Source: Actinomadura rayongensis
Lineage (GTDB): Bacteria; Actinomycetota; Actinomycetes; Streptosporangiales; Streptosporangiaceae
Reading direction: 5' to 3'
DNA length: 64,000 nucleotides
NCBI RefSeq assembly: GCF_009831215.1
Contig: NZ_WUTW01000001.1
Location: forward strand, 434,001-498,000
Shown here one piece after another: positions 32,104 through 41,992 of this stretch. The notes beneath the pieces are model-generated. The model worked only from the letters and a program-made list of their open reading frames with translations. It ran no database searches and was not told the DNA's origin. The translations under genes were made by a program, and so were the position numbers. Every line of letters begins with the position of its first letter. The stretch's first letter is position 1.

Positions 32104-32970
32104 ATGATCGTTGTCACCGCGCCCACCAGCACCATCGGCCGTGTCCTCGTGGACGTCCTGCTCGATCAGGGGGCGAAGCTGCGGCTCGTCGCGCGCGATC
32201 CGTCCCGGCTCGCGCCGGAGGTCCGCGACCGTGTGGAGGTCGTGGCGGGCTCGCACGGGGATCCCGACGTCATCGACCGGGCGTGCGCGGGCGCCGAGGC
32301 CGTGTTCTGGCTCGCGCCGGACATCGACGTCCCGTATGCGGACTTCACTCGGCCGGGGGTCGCGGCGTTCGTCCGGCACGGCGTCCAGAGGGTCGTCGCG
32401 ATCACCGCGCTCGGGAAGGGGACGCCGCTCGCCGCGCAGGCCGGGCCGGTGGCGGCCTCGCTGGCGATGTGCGACCTGATCGCCGAGTCGGGGGTCGCGT
32501 TCCGGGCGGTGGCGTGCCCGTCCTTCATGCACAACCTGCTCAGCCAGGTCACGTCGATCCGGGAGCGCGGCGAGTTCTCCATGATGATCGACCCCGATCG
32601 CGCGGCGCCGCTCGTCGCCGCGCGCGACATCGCCGCCGCGTCCGCGCGGCTGCTGCTGGACGACGCCTGGGACGGGACGGGCCAGGTCGCCGTGCTCGGG
32701 CCGGAGGACCTGTCGCCGCTGGACATGGCGCGGATCATGTCGGACGTCCTCGGCACCGAGATCGCCTACCGGCGGTCGTCCGCGGAGGAACTCATCGCGC
32801 GGCTCACCGGATTCGGAATGCCGGACGAAGCGGCGCGGGGAATGGCCGCCATGTTCGACGCCAAGAACCGGGGGCTCGACAACGCCGAGCCGCGCACGGC
32901 CGCGTCGACCACGCCGACCACGTTCCGCGCGTGGTGCGAGGACGTGCTCAAGCCCGCCGTTCTCGGCTGA
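32104..32970 (+). CDS. NmrA-like NAD(P)-binding reductase (SDR atypical)
   Basis: 288 residues from ATG 32104. The Rossmann start is MIVVTAPTSTIGRVLVDVLL, a variant of the GxxGxxG loop with TSTIG, so nucleotide binding may be altered. It is followed by LRLVARDPSRLAPEV and AEAVFWLAPDIDVPYADF. The central VQRVVAITALGKGTPLAAQAG and CPSFMHNLLSQ are typical of NmrA/quinone-oxidoreductase-2-like proteins. These are often redox-sensor or reductase proteins controlled by a divergent LysR gene, as here. Confidence 0.88.
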   Translation: MIVVTAPTSTIGRVLVDVLLDQGAKLRLVARDPSRLAPEVRDRVEVVAGSHGDPDVIDRACAGAEAVFWLAPDIDVPYADFTRPGVAAFVRHGVQRVVAITALGKGTPLAAQAGPVAASLAMCDLIAESGVAFRAVACPSFMHNLLSQVTSIRERGEFSMMIDPDRAAPLVAARDIAAASARLLLDDAWDGTGQVAVLGPEDLSPLDMARIMSDVLGTEIAYRRSSAEELIARLTGFGMPDEAARGMAAMFDAKNRGLDNAEPRTAASTTPTTFRAWCEDVLKPAVLG

Positions 32971-32973
32971 CGC

Positions 32974-33504
32974 TCAACCGGCGGGCGGGTACCTCCGTGC
33001 CAAGCCTTCGGCGATCTCGGTGACGATCTCCGGGAGCGGGCGCTCGGCGTCGACCCAGAGGGCTTCCTCCCTGGTCGGGGGCTCCAGGTCGGCGAACTGC
33101 CCGGCCAGCATGTTCGCGCGGAAGAAATGGCCCGGACGGTGGTGGAGGCGTGTTTCCAGCGTCTCGCGATCGGCGTTCAGATAGACGAGGGCGATGCCGG
33201 GGCGGTCCAGGCCGAGCCTTTCGCGGTACGAGCGCTTCAGGGCCGAGCACGCCACCACCGCCGGGCGTCCCGATTCCAGGCGGCCGGTGATCCAGGATTC
33301 GATGGCCGCCAGCCAGGGGCGGCGGTCGGCGTCGGTCAGCGGCGTTCCGTCCGCCATTTTCCGCACATTCGCGGGCGAGTGGAAATCGTCGCCCTCGGCG
33401 TAGTCGACGCCGAGCCGGGACGCCAGCAGCCGCCCGACCGTCGTCTTGCCGCAGCCCGCCACGCCCATCACGACGATCACGCGGACCGGCGGGTCGCCGC
33501 CCAC
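32974..33504 (-). CDS. Gluconokinase
   Basis: 176 residues, normal for GntK. It phosphorylates D-gluconate to 6-phosphogluconate. The P-loop is VIVVMGVAGCGKTTVGRLLA; the substrate region is YAEGDDFHSPANVRKMADG; then ADRRPWLAAIESWI and VVACSALKRSYRERL, which are diagnostic. The start is a GTG at 33504; another GTG eight codons later would give the more usual N-terminus. It is convergent with the reductase gene and follows pncA by two bases. Confidence 0.92.
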   Translation of the reverse strand: MGGDPPVRVIVVMGVAGCGKTTVGRLLASRLGVDYAEGDDFHSPANVRKMADGTPLTDADRRPWLAAIESWITGRLESGRPAVVACSALKRSYRERLGLDRPGIALVYLNADRETLETRLHHRPGHFFRANMLAGQFADLEPPTREEALWVDAERPLPEIVTEIAEGLARRYPPAG

Positions 33505-33506
33505 GG

Positions 33507-34085
33507 TCAGGAGCGCACGACGGGGGCGCCGGACAGCTCCACGCCCGCGTCGCGCAGTTCGGTGAGCGCCCGTTCGGTGGTGTCGGCGGCGACCCCGGCC
33601 GTCAGGTCCAGGAGCACGCGGGTGCGGAAGCCCTCGCGGGCCGCGTCGGCGGCGGTCGCGCGGACGCAGTGGTCGGTCGCGATGCCGACGACGTCCACGG
33701 CCGTGACGTCGTGGTCGCGCAGCCAGTCGGCGAGCGGCGTCCCGGCGGCGTCGGCGCCCTCGAAGCCGCTGTAGGCGGGGGCGGTCCGGCCCTTGCTGAA
33801 CACCGCCTCGACCGGGTCCAGGTCGAGCGCGGGGTGGAACTCCGCGCCGGGCGTGCCGATGACGCAGTGCGGCGGCCAGGAGTCCACGAAGTCCGGATGG
33901 TCGGAGAAGTGGGGGCCGGGGTCCAGGTGGAAGTCGCGGGTGGCGACGACGTGGTCGTAAACGGAACGTTGTTCCGCGACGTGGCGGGTCACGGCGGCGG
34001 CCGTGTCCGCGCCGCCCGCGACCGCCAGCGAGCCGCCCTCGCAGAAGTCGTTCTGCACGTCCACGATGATCAGAGCCTTGGCCAT
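33507..34085 (-). CDS. pncA: Nicotinamidase (isochorismatase family)
   Basis: 192 residues. It hydrolyses nicotinamide to nicotinate. The catalytic triad is Asp in LIIVDVQNDFCEGG (Asp8), Lys in VFSKGRTAPAYSGF, and Cys in GIATDHCVRATA. Metal ligands are in RDFHLDPGPHFSDHPD. It lies downstream of pncB on the same strand, so the two consecutive steps of NAD salvage (nicotinamide to nicotinate to its mononucleotide) are encoded together. The same order is found in other actinobacteria. Confidence 0.95.
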   Translation of the reverse strand: MAKALIIVDVQNDFCEGGSLAVAGGADTAAAVTRHVAEQRSVYDHVVATRDFHLDPGPHFSDHPDFVDSWPPHCVIGTPGAEFHPALDLDPVEAVFSKGRTAPAYSGFEGADAAGTPLADWLRDHDVTAVDVVGIATDHCVRATAADAAREGFRTRVLLDLTAGVAADTTERALTELRDAGVELSGAPVVRS

Positions 34086-34177
34086 GACGCCCCTTCCTGG
34101 TTCGCGAAGTATGTCCCCCGGCGGGCGGGCCGCTACGCGCCCTGCGGCCGTCGGCCGCGCCCCCTGCGGGCTGTCGG

Positions 34178-35494
34178 TCATCCGCCCTGCGGACCGTCCG
34201 CGACGATCTCCGTCGGCAGCGCGGGCTCTCCGCGCGACAACTGCCGGGCCTGCGGCGGCAGCTCCGCCACCACCGCGCGGTGCCGGTCGCGGGCGGCGGT
34301 CAGCGGCTCCCGGCCGACGATCTCGCCGCCCCGGACCAGCGGCACCTGGAGCAGCCGGTCCCGGACGCCCGGCGCCGGCTCGCCGACCGTCACGACCTCC
34401 GCGCACGCGACGCCGTGGACGTCCAGCCGCCGCAGCGCCCGCTTGCGCCCGCCGATCGTCGGCTTGCCCGTGGAGCGCTTGGCGACCGGGCGCAGCGGCG
34501 CGTCCTCTCCCGGCCGGTCCGCGCGGGCCACCAGCTTGTAGACGAGCGACGCCGTCGGCGCCCCCGAGCCCGTGACCAGGGACGTCCCGACGCCGTAGCC
34601 GTCGACGGGCGCGGCGGCGAGGGCGGCGATGCCGTGCTCGTCCAGGTCGCCGGTGACGATGATGCGCGTCGCGCGGGCGCCGAGCGCGTCGAGCTGCGCG
34701 CGGACGCGGCGCGCCAGGTCGGCCAGGTCGCCGCTGTCGATGCGGACGGCCCCGAGCGCGGGACCCGCCAGCTCCACGGCCGTCTTCACCGCGCGCTCCA
34801 CGTCGTAGGTGTCGACCAGCAGCGTCGTCCCGTCGCCCAGCGAGGCCAACTGCGCCTCGAACGCGTGGCGCTCGCTGTCGTGCAGCATCGTGAACGCGTG
34901 CGCGGCCGTCCCGCCCGTCGGGACGCCGTACGCCCGGCCCGCCGCGAGATTGGACGTCGTCGCGAACCCCGCGATGTGCGCGGCACGGGCGGCGGACACG
35001 GCCGCGCGCTCGTGCGTGCGCCGCGAACCCATCTCGATGAGCGGACGGTCCCCCGCCGCCACGGCCATGCGCGACGCGGCGGACGCGATCGCGCTGTCGT
35101 AGTTCAGGATCGACAGAACGACGGTCTCCAGTAGGACCGCTTCGGCGAACGTGCCCTCCACCGACAGGATGGGGGAGTTGGGGAAGTAGCACTCACCCTC
35201 GGGGTATCCGTAGACGTCCCCCGTGAAGCGGTACGACGACAGCCACTTCGCAGTGGGCTCGTCCACGATGCCGTTACCGGTCAGGAAATCCAGCTCGTCG
35301 GTGCCGAAACGGAAGTCCGCGATGGCGTCCAGGAGCCGTCCCGTGCCCGCCACCACCCCGTACCGACGGCCCGCCGGAAGGCTGCGCGCGAACACCTCGA
35401 ACACGGCGCGGCGTTCGGCCGTCCCGGCGCGCAGCGCGGCCTGCAGCATCGTCAGCTCGTACTGGTCGGTCAGCAGGGCGGTGCTCGTCTCCAC
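34178..35494 (-). CDS. pncB: Nicotinate phosphoribosyltransferase
   Basis: 438 residues from GTG 35494 ([20 protein letters not shown], the family start). It converts nicotinate and PRPP to nicotinate mononucleotide. Visible blocks are [21 protein letters not shown], the substrate-binding [20 protein letters not shown], the PRPP segment [20 protein letters not shown], and [17 protein letters not shown]. It is divergent from clpS, exactly as pncB1 and clpS are in mycobacteria. It probably shares a transcript with pncA. Confidence 0.95.
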   Translation of the reverse strand: METSTALLTDQYELTMLQAALRAGTAERRAVFEVFARSLPAGRRYGVVAGTGRLLDAIADFRFGTDELDFLTGNGIVDEPTAKWLSSYRFTGDVYGYPEGECYFPNSPILSVEGTFAEAVLLETVVLSILNYDSAIASAASRMAVAAGDRPLIEMGSRRTHERAAVSAARAAHIAGFATTSNLAAGRAYGVPTGGTAAHAFTMLHDSERHAFEAQLASLGDGTTLLVDTYDVERAVKTAVELAGPALGAVRIDSGDLADLARRVRAQLDALGARATRIIVTGDLDEHGIAALAAAPVDGYGVGTSLVTGSGAPTASLVYKLVARADRPGEDAPLRPVAKRSTGKPTIGGRKRALRRLDVHGVACAEVVTVGEPAPGVRDRLLQVPLVRGGEIVGREPLTAARDRHRAVVAELPPQARQLSRGEPALPTEIVADGPQGG

Positions 35495-35623
35495 GCAACG
35501 AACATTACGGGCAGCGACTTTCGCGGAGGCGTCCAGGTCGCCCGCAGCGGCGGGGATAGGACGCATAGCATCGGGAAGGACGGCGCCCACCCGCACGGCA
35601 ACGAGGAAGGCGACACAGCGGTC

Positions 35624-35920
35624 ATGACCAGCGCACCCGCACCGGTCGAACTGGAACGTCCGGACATCGGGGAGGACCTGCGTTCGGACCGTCCCTGGAT
35701 CACCATCGTCTGGAACGACCCCATCAACACGATGACGTACGTCACGTACGTGTTCCAGAAGGTGTTCGGTTACAGCAAGCCCAAGGCCGAGAAGCTGATG
35801 CTGGACGTCCACCACAAGGGACGCGCGGTCGTCGCCAACGGGAGCCGCGAGGAGATGGAGCGCCACGTCGAGGTGCTGCACTCCTACGGGCTGTGGGCGA
35901 CGGTGAAACGTGATGACTGA
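35624..35920 (+). CDS. clpS: ATP-dependent Clp protease adaptor ClpS
   Basis: 98 residues. It delivers N-degron substrates to ClpC/ClpA. The conserved core is [20 protein letters not shown] with the Asn/Asp/Met residues of the N-end pocket, then [23 protein letters not shown] and [13 protein letters not shown] disordered N-terminal extension precedes it. The stop overlaps the start of the DUF2017 gene by eight bases, showing translational coupling. Confidence 0.96.
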   Translation: MTSAPAPVELERPDIGEDLRSDRPWITIVWNDPINTMTYVTYVFQKVFGYSKPKAEKLMLDVHHKGRAVVANGSREEMERHVEVLHSYGLWATVKRDD

Positions 35921-36440
35921 GGGCGTGGTCCTGCGGCTGGAACCGCAGGAGGCGCATCTGTTGCGGCTGCTCATGGAGCAGATGCTCGAACTGCTCGGCG
36001 ACGCCCCGGCCGAGGACGACCTCACCGCGTTCGGCATCGCGTCGTCCGCGAAGACGCCGTCCGATCCGGTGCTGCTGCGGTTGTTCCCCGACGGTTATTC
36101 CGGCGACGACGAGGCGTCCGGGGAGTTCCGCCGCTACACCGAGCTCGGGCTGCGCGAAGGCAAGCGGGAGGCCGCGCGCACGATCCTCGAAACCCTGGAC
36201 GAGGCGCAGGAGCACGCCGACGGCCCCCTGCTCGCCCTCGCCCTGGACGGCGACCGCGCCGAGGCGTGGCTGCGGGCGCTGAACGACGTCCGGCTCGTCC
36301 TCGGCACCCGGCTCGACATCGACGAGGACTGGTACCGGCAGGCCGGCAAGCTCACCCCCGACGACCCCCGCACCCCGCTGTTCGCCGCGTACGAGCTGCT
36401 CACGATGATGCTGGAGGAACTGGTCGACGCGCTCGGCTGA
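35913..36440 (+). CDS. DUF2017 family protein
   Basis: 175 residues from ATG 35913 (an adjacent GTG at 35910 is possible). It is mainly helical: [54 protein letters not shown], and [19 protein letters not shown]. It is the constant neighbour of clpS in actinobacteria (Rv1332 in M. tuberculosis). The role is unknown; coupling to clpS suggests it acts with the Clp adaptor. Confidence 0.9.
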   Translation: MTEGVVLRLEPQEAHLLRLLMEQMLELLGDAPAEDDLTAFGIASSAKTPSDPVLLRLFPDGYSGDDEASGEFRRYTELGLREGKREAARTILETLDEAQEHADGPLLALALDGDRAEAWLRALNDVRLVLGTRLDIDEDWYRQAGKLTPDDPRTPLFAAYELLTMMLEELVDALG

Positions 36441-36457
36441 CCGCGACACGCCACAGG

Positions 36458-36463
36458 TACGCT
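36458..36463 (+). promoter_or_regulatory. Candidate -10 box TACGCT before mec
   Basis: TACGCT ends seven bases before the mec ATG, with no ribosome-binding site, consistent with a leaderless transcript. Confidence 0.4.
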
Positions 36464-36470
36464 TCGGACC

Positions 36471-36935
36471 ATGCTGACGATCGAACGCGCCCTGGTAGAC
36501 CAGATCGTCGCGCATGCGCGCGCTGACCACCCCGACGAGGCGTGCGGGGTGGTCACCGGACCGGCCGGGGAGGACCGGCCCGTCCGGTTCGTCCCGATGA
36601 CGAACGCCGAGCGGTCGCCGACCTTCTACAAGTTCGACGCGACGGAGCTGCTGAAGCTGGACCGCGAGGTGGACGACCGGGACGAGGAGATCGTCATCGT
36701 CTACCACTCGCACACCGCCACCGAGGCGTACCCGTCGCGCACCGACGTGTCGTACTCGTCCTACGCGCCCGACGCCCACTACGTCCTCGTCTCCACGCGG
36801 GACGAGAACGAGGTGGAGTTCCGGTCGTACCGCATCGTCGGCGGGGACTACGACGGGAACGGCCGCGTCGGCGCCGAGGTCGTGGAGGAAGAGGTCGTCA
36901 TCGTGGAGCCGGGAAGCGCTCCGGCGAATCGGTAA
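36471..36935 (+). CDS. mec: JAMM/MPN+ metalloprotease Mec (releases cysteine from CysO)
   Basis: 154 residues. The zinc site is the JAMM motif VYHSHTATEAYPSRTDVS (HxH then S-x-x-D), with the supporting Glu in HPDEACGVVTG. In M. tuberculosis the homologue cleaves the cysteine added by CysM to the carrier CysO. Here mec, cysO and cysM stand in that order, separated only by the short leader region. The tail is acidic (VVEEEVVIVEPG). Confidence 0.93.
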   Translation: MLTIERALVDQIVAHARADHPDEACGVVTGPAGEDRPVRFVPMTNAERSPTFYKFDATELLKLDREVDDRDEEIVIVYHSHTATEAYPSRTDVSYSSYAPDAHYVLVSTRDENEVEFRSYRIVGGDYDGNGRVGAEVVEEEVVIVEPGSAPANR

Positions 36936-36936
36936 A

Positions 36937-37077
36937 ATGGCCGACATGGTGATGAGCGGGCACGCGGCGGGCATGGCCGCGCCCGTGCAGAGCTTCCTGT
37001 TCGCGCACTCGCGCGGCCAGCTCGTCTACGACTGTCGCCGGTCGCGCCGAGTCGACGCCGCGCGCCGCCTCGGCTGA
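36937..37077 (+). CDS. Putative Cys-containing leader peptide before cysO
   Basis: A 46-codon frame that starts two bases past the mec stop. Its end reads LVYDCRRSRRVDAARRLG. This resembles the short actinobacterial leader peptides placed before sulfur and cysteine genes, which share an R-R-x-V-D-x-x-R pattern next to Cys. No strong ribosome-binding site precedes the first ATG; internal ATGs at 36946, 36952 and 36973 are alternatives. Together with the hairpin that follows it suggests control by cysteine supply, but it could also be a chance frame. Confidence 0.45.
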   Translation: MADMVMSGHAAGMAAPVQSFLFAHSRGQLVYDCRRSRRVDAARRLG

Positions 37078-37104
37078 GCTTTCGACCCCGGAATTTCCCG
37101 CGCG

Positions 37105-37131
37105 CCCCGCCCCGTTGTCCACTGGGCGGGG
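37105..37131 (+). promoter_or_regulatory. Hairpin between leader peptide and cysO (possible attenuator)
   Basis: CCCCGCCC (37105-37112) pairs perfectly with GGGCGGGG (37124-37131) over an 11-base loop. It ends shortly before the GAAGGAGAG ribosome-binding site of cysO. There is no T run, so if it acts it could affect translation or Rho-dependent events. Confidence 0.4.
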
Positions 37132-37161
37132 TACACCTGCGACTTGAAGGAGAGCTTCGCG

Positions 37162-37434
37162 ATGGCGATCGAGGTTCGGATCCCGACGATCCTGCGCAAC
37201 CTCACCGACGGCCAGAAGGCCGTCGAAGGCAAGGGCGGCACCCTGGACGAGCTGTTCGGCGACCTGGACGCCCGGCACCCGGGCCTGCGCGACCGGCTGG
37301 TGGACGACAAGGGCCTGCGCAAGTTCGTCAACGTCTACCTGAACGACGAGGACGTCCGGTTCCTCGGCGGGCTGACCGCCGAGGTCTCCGACGGCGACAG
37401 CGTCACCATCCTCCCGGCCGTCGCCGGCGGCTGA
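37162..37434 (+). CDS. cysO: Sulfur carrier protein CysO (MoaD/ThiS-like)
   Basis: 90 residues from ATG 37162 with GAAGGAGAG upstream. It is a ubiquitin-fold carrier: MAIEVRIPTILRNLTDGQKA, LRKFVNVYLNDEDVRFLGGL, VSDGDSVTILPAVAGG. The C-terminal Gly-Gly is thiocarboxylated and receives O-phosphoserine-derived cysteine from CysM; Mec then releases cysteine. It is followed 18 bases later by cysM. Confidence 0.95.
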   Translation: MAIEVRIPTILRNLTDGQKAVEGKGGTLDELFGDLDARHPGLRDRLVDDKGLRKFVNVYLNDEDVRFLGGLTAEVSDGDSVTILPAVAGG

Positions 37435-38400
<966 letters not shown>

Positions 38401-38709
38401 TTCGACGCGACGGCCGCGCCGGTCGCCCGCCAACGCGGACGCCCGGCGCGGCCGTCGCTTTCTCGCTCTCCGCCCGCCTTCGCGTGGCGCGCGCCCGCGC
38501 TGCGGCGGGCGCCGCGCGGTGGGCGGGGCGCGCGTGCGCTGGGGCGGGTGTCGCGCGGCGGGCGGGTGTGTGCCCGCGCTGGGGTGGGCTGTCGCTTTTG
38601 GGTGGTCGTGGTCCGGGGTGGGTTGTGTCACATGGGGGGTGTGGGCGGGGGCGGGCCGGTAGAGTTCGACCAGAACGTCGTTCTAGAAGCGGTACGGGGT
38701 GGATCGGGC
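38401..38709. promoter_or_regulatory. 309-base gap with a G/T-rich tract and a TetR-type operator candidate
   Basis: The left two thirds is a low-complexity GC/GT-rich tract with repeated GCGGGCG and GTGCGCTGGGG units; no gene seen. Close to the thioesterase start is an inverted repeat AGAACG-t-CGTTCT (38672-38684), similar in kind to TetR-family operators before fatty-acid genes in actinobacteria. It lies 25 bases before the ATG. Confidence 0.45.
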
Positions 38710-39504
38710 ATGAGCAGGTTCGGGGACGCGACGGAGCTGCGGCGCGTCGGCGACGGGCGCTACGCGGTCGACCTCGACGGGGACTTCGGGTTCGCCAAGG
38801 CGCTCAACGGCGGGTACGTCATGGCCGTGCTCGGGCGGGCGGCCGTGGACGCGTCGGAGCACGCGCATCCCGTGTCGACTGCGGCCACTTTTTTGCGGAC
38901 GGTGCAGGCGGGGCCTGCTGAGGTGGATGTCGATGTTCGCAAGACGGGGGCGACCACGACCACCGCTCGGGTCACGCTCGTGCAGGAGGACCGGCCCGTC
39001 ACCGAGGCGCTGATCACCACCGCGACGCTCGACGCCGCCGCCGAGCCGACGTTCAGCGGGGCGCGGCCCGTCCCGGAGCTGCCGCCGCCGGACGCGTGCC
39101 TGGACTTCGCCGACGGCCCCGGCGACGAGCTGAAGGGCTTCGCGTCCTGCGTCGACCTGCGGTTCGACCCCGCCGCGATGGGCTGGCTCAGCGGCGCCCC
39201 GAGCGGACGGCCCGAGATGCGCGCCTGGTTCCGGCTGCGCGACCCGCACGAGCCCGACCCGTTCGTCCTCGCGTTCGCCGTGGACGCGCTGCCGCCCGTC
39301 GCGTTCAACGCGGGCGCCAACGGCTGGTGCCCGACCGTCGAGCTGACCTGGTACCTGCGCGCGCTGCCCGCGCCCGGAACGCTCCAGGTCCACAGCGGCG
39401 GACGGCTCGTCGCCGACGGCTGGTTCGACGAGGAGACCGAGATCTGGGACTCCGCCGGACGCCTCGTCGCGCAGAGCAGGCAGATCGCGCGTCTCGGCCG
39501 TTGA
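38710..39504 (+). CDS. Acyl-CoA thioesterase family protein (double hotdog, TesB-like)
   Basis: 264 residues from ATG 38710. First hotdog: DGDFGFAKALNGGYVMAVLG with the helix Gly-rich turn, then VSTAATFLRTVQAGPAEVDV and GATTTTARVTLVQ. Second hotdog: MRAWFRLRDPHEPDPFVLAF and CPTVELTWYLRALPAPGTLQ, then DGWFDEETEIWDSAGRLVAQ. These are standard for the actinobacterial thioesterase family hydrolysing acyl-CoA. It interrupts the otherwise conserved cysM-murI order. A TetR-like operator candidate precedes it. Confidence 0.9.
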   Translation: MSRFGDATELRRVGDGRYAVDLDGDFGFAKALNGGYVMAVLGRAAVDASEHAHPVSTAATFLRTVQAGPAEVDVDVRKTGATTTTARVTLVQEDRPVTEALITTATLDAAAEPTFSGARPVPELPPPDACLDFADGPGDELKGFASCVDLRFDPAAMGWLSGAPSGRPEMRAWFRLRDPHEPDPFVLAFAVDALPPVAFNAGANGWCPTVELTWYLRALPAPGTLQVHSGGRLVADGWFDEETEIWDSAGRLVAQSRQIARLGR

Positions 39505-39623
39505 ACCGGTCCACGCGCGCGATACGGACGCAGCGTCGCCGACGGGTCACCCGTCAGAACGGTTTCTCCCATGTGACCGTGTGATGTCGGACGCATGACG
39601 CGCCCCCCGGCCGTCGCGTCGCT

Positions 39624-39629
39624 TAGCCT
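39624..39629 (+). promoter_or_regulatory. Candidate -10 box TAGCCT before murI
   Basis: TAGCCT ends eight bases before the murI ATG at 39638; no ribosome-binding site. A leaderless murI transcript is likely. Confidence 0.4.
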
Positions 39630-39637
39630 TGGGCACC

Positions 39638-40450
39638 ATGTCAGACGCGCCGATCGGGATCTTCGACAGCGGATTCGGCGGGCTCACCGTCGCCCGCGCG
39701 ATATTGGACCAGCTTCCGAACGAGCCGATCCATTATCTCGGTGACACGGCGCGTCAGCCGTACGGACCCCGCCCGATCGCGGAGGTCCGCGCGTTCGCTC
39801 TGGAGATGCTCGACCGGCTCGTCGCCGAGGGCGTCAAAATGCTGGTGATCGCCTGCAACAGCGCGAGCGCGGCGATGCTGCGCGACGCCCGGGAACGCTA
39901 CTCCGTCCCGGTCGTCGAAGTGATCCATCCGGCGGCCCGGCGCGCGGCCCGCGCCACCGCCAACGGCCGGGTCGGGCTGATCGCCACCCGGGCGACCGTG
40001 AACAGCCGCGCCTACGAGGACGCGTTCGCCGCCGCACCCCAGATCACGCTGACCAGTGCGGCCTGCCCGCGCTTCGTGGAGTTCGTGGAGAGGGGGATCG
40101 CGGCGGGCGACGAACTGCTCGACGCGGCCCGCGCGTATCTGCGTCCGATCCTGGACGCCGAATGCGACACCCTGATTCTCGGCTGCACGCATTACCCCTT
40201 GCTCACCGGCGTCATCTCGTATGTCGTCGGGGACGGGGTCACACTGGTCTCAAGTGCCGATGAGACCGCCAAGGACGTTTACCGGGTGCTGCACGACAGG
40301 GGACTGGACCGCGGGGAGTCGCCGGTTCCGCCTGTCCACCGGTTCCGTACCACCGGTGATCCCGCCATTTTCGCCGCGCTCGGCCGCCGGTTCCTCGGCC
40401 CGGAGATCGGCGCGGTGGAGTCCACCGTGAGCAAGGCCTTGACGACCTGA
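39638..40450 (+). CDS. murI: Glutamate racemase
   Basis: 270 residues. It makes D-glutamate for peptidoglycan. [18 protein letters not shown] carries the conserved Asp-Ser; the two catalytic Cys lie in [14 protein letters not shown] (Cys73) and [31 protein letters not shown] is also diagnostic. It is followed 32 bases later by the metallo-hydrolase gene, as in mycobacteria (Rv1338-Rv1339). Confidence 0.96.
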   Translation: MSDAPIGIFDSGFGGLTVARAILDQLPNEPIHYLGDTARQPYGPRPIAEVRAFALEMLDRLVAEGVKMLVIACNSASAAMLRDARERYSVPVVEVIHPAARRAARATANGRVGLIATRATVNSRAYEDAFAAAPQITLTSAACPRFVEFVERGIAAGDELLDAARAYLRPILDAECDTLILGCTHYPLLTGVISYVVGDGVTLVSSADETAKDVYRVLHDRGLDRGESPVPPVHRFRTTGDPAIFAALGRRFLGPEIGAVESTVSKALTT

Positions 40451-40482
40451 TTCCACGGGGACAGCGACAGGAGGACGTGAGC

Positions 40483-41229
40483 GTGCGGGTCACTGTGATC
40501 GGCTGCTCGGGCAGCTTTCCGGGGCCGGAGAGCCCCGCGTCGAGTTATCTCGTCCAGGCCGAGGGCTTCAGCCTCGTCCTGGACATGGGCAACGGCGCGC
40601 TCGGGACGCTCCAGCGGTTCCAGCCGCTGTACGACATCGACGCGGTGTGCATTTCCCATCTGCACGCCGACCATTGTCTGGATCTGTGCGGCTACTGGGT
40701 GGCGCGGACGTACTGTCCCGACGGCCCGGTCCCGAAGATCCCGGTGTGGGGTCCGGCGGGCACGGCGCTGCGGATGGCGAAGGCCTACGACCTGGATCCC
40801 GATCCGGGAATGACGGAGACCTTCGATTTCCACACGCTGGAACGCCGTTTCGAGGTCGGGCCGTTCGCCATCACGACCCGGCTCACGCCGCATCCGGTGG
40901 AGGCGTACGCGTTCCGCATCGAGCACGCCGGAAAGGTGCTCGCCTACTCGGGCGACACCGGCCGGACGGAAATGCTCGTGGAGCACGCCCGCGACGCCGA
41001 CCTGTTCCTGTGCGAGGCGTCGTTCCTGGAACAGGAGAACCTCCCCGAGGACCTGCACCTCACCGCGCGCGAGGCCGGCGACTACGCCGCCCGTGCAGGG
41101 GTGGGCAAGCTCGTCCTGACGCACCTCGTCCCGTGGAACGACGACAACTGCACGCTCGCCGAGGCCAAGGAGAGCGACTACGCCGGGGAGATCGAACTGG
41201 CGTCGGTCGGGGCCGTCTACGAGCTGTAG
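40483..41229 (+). CDS. MBL-fold metallohydrolase, Rv1339-like (cyclic-nucleotide phosphodiesterase candidate)
   Basis: 248 residues from GTG 40483, eight bases past AGGAGG; a GTG two codons earlier is less well spaced. Metal-binding motif [18 protein letters not shown] (HxHxDH), then [15 protein letters not shown] with His, [11 protein letters not shown] with Asp, and VLTHLVPW with the last His. The M. tuberculosis homologue Rv1339 is reported to be an atypical cAMP phosphodiesterase. The fold also covers tRNase Z-like enzymes, so the substrate is inferred. It sits between murI and rph. Confidence 0.9.
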   Translation: MRVTVIGCSGSFPGPESPASSYLVQAEGFSLVLDMGNGALGTLQRFQPLYDIDAVCISHLHADHCLDLCGYWVARTYCPDGPVPKIPVWGPAGTALRMAKAYDLDPDPGMTETFDFHTLERRFEVGPFAITTRLTPHPVEAYAFRIEHAGKVLAYSGDTGRTEMLVEHARDADLFLCEASFLEQENLPEDLHLTAREAGDYAARAGVGKLVLTHLVPWNDDNCTLAEAKESDYAGEIELASVGAVYEL

Positions 41230-41259
41230 CCGGGTGACGGCGCGGGGCGCGCGGGCCGT

Positions 41260-41265
41260 TAGGGT
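41260..41265 (+). promoter_or_regulatory. Candidate -10 box TAGGGT before rph
   Basis: TAGGGT ends seven bases before the rph ATG with no ribosome-binding site, consistent with leaderless initiation. Confidence 0.4.
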
Positions 41266-41272
41266 GGTCGCC

Positions 41273-41992
41273 ATGCCACGTCCTGACGACCGCGCGTCCG
41301 ACCAGCTCCGGCCCGTCGCCATCCAGCGCGGCTGGCTCGACCACGCCGAGGGATCGGTGCTCATCGAGTTCGGCGGCACGCGGGTGCTGTGCGCCGCGTC
41401 CGTGCAGGAGTCGGTGCCGCGCTGGCGGCGCGACAGCGGGCTCGGCTGGGTCACCGCCGAGTACGCGATGCTGCCGCGCGCCACCAACACCCGCAACGAC
41501 CGCGAGTCGGTGCGCGGGAAGATCGGCGGCCGGACGCACGAGATCTCCCGGCTCATCGGCCGGTCCCTGCGGGCGTGCGTCGACCCGAAGAAGCTCGGCG
41601 AGAACACCGTCCAGATCGACTGCGACGTGCTCCAGGCCGACGGCGGCACCCGCACCGCCGCGATCACCGGCGCGTACATCGCGCTGGCCGACGCGGTGAC
41701 GTGGCTGCGCGACCGCGGAGTCGTCCGGGCCGACCCGTTCCGCACGTCGGTGTCGGCGGTCAGCGTCGGCATCGTGGACGGCGAACCGCGCCTGGACCTC
41801 TGCTACCTGGAGGACTCGCACGCCGAGACGGACATGAACGTCGTCTGCACCGGCGACGGCCGCTTCGTGGAGGTCCAGGGGACGGCCGAGGGCGCCCCCT
41901 TCGACCGCGCCGAGCTGGACGCGCTGCTCGACCTCGCCGCCGCCGGCTGCGCCGAGCTGACCCAGCTCCAGAAGGAGGCGCTGGCCCGATGA
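41273..41992 (+). CDS. rph: Ribonuclease PH
   Basis: 239 residues. A phosphorolytic 3'-5' exoribonuclease that trims tRNA 3' ends. Conserved blocks are [40 protein letters not shown] (phosphate and RNA-binding Arg), [39 protein letters not shown], and the metal-binding [17 protein letters not shown]. The stop overlaps the rdgB start (ATGA), a widely conserved coupling. Confidence 0.96.
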   Translation: MPRPDDRASDQLRPVAIQRGWLDHAEGSVLIEFGGTRVLCAASVQESVPRWRRDSGLGWVTAEYAMLPRATNTRNDRESVRGKIGGRTHEISRLIGRSLRACVDPKKLGENTVQIDCDVLQADGGTRTAAITGAYIALADAVTWLRDRGVVRADPFRTSVSAVSVGIVDGEPRLDLCYLEDSHAETDMNVVCTGDGRFVEVQGTAEGAPFDRAELDALLDLAAAGCAELTQLQKEALAR

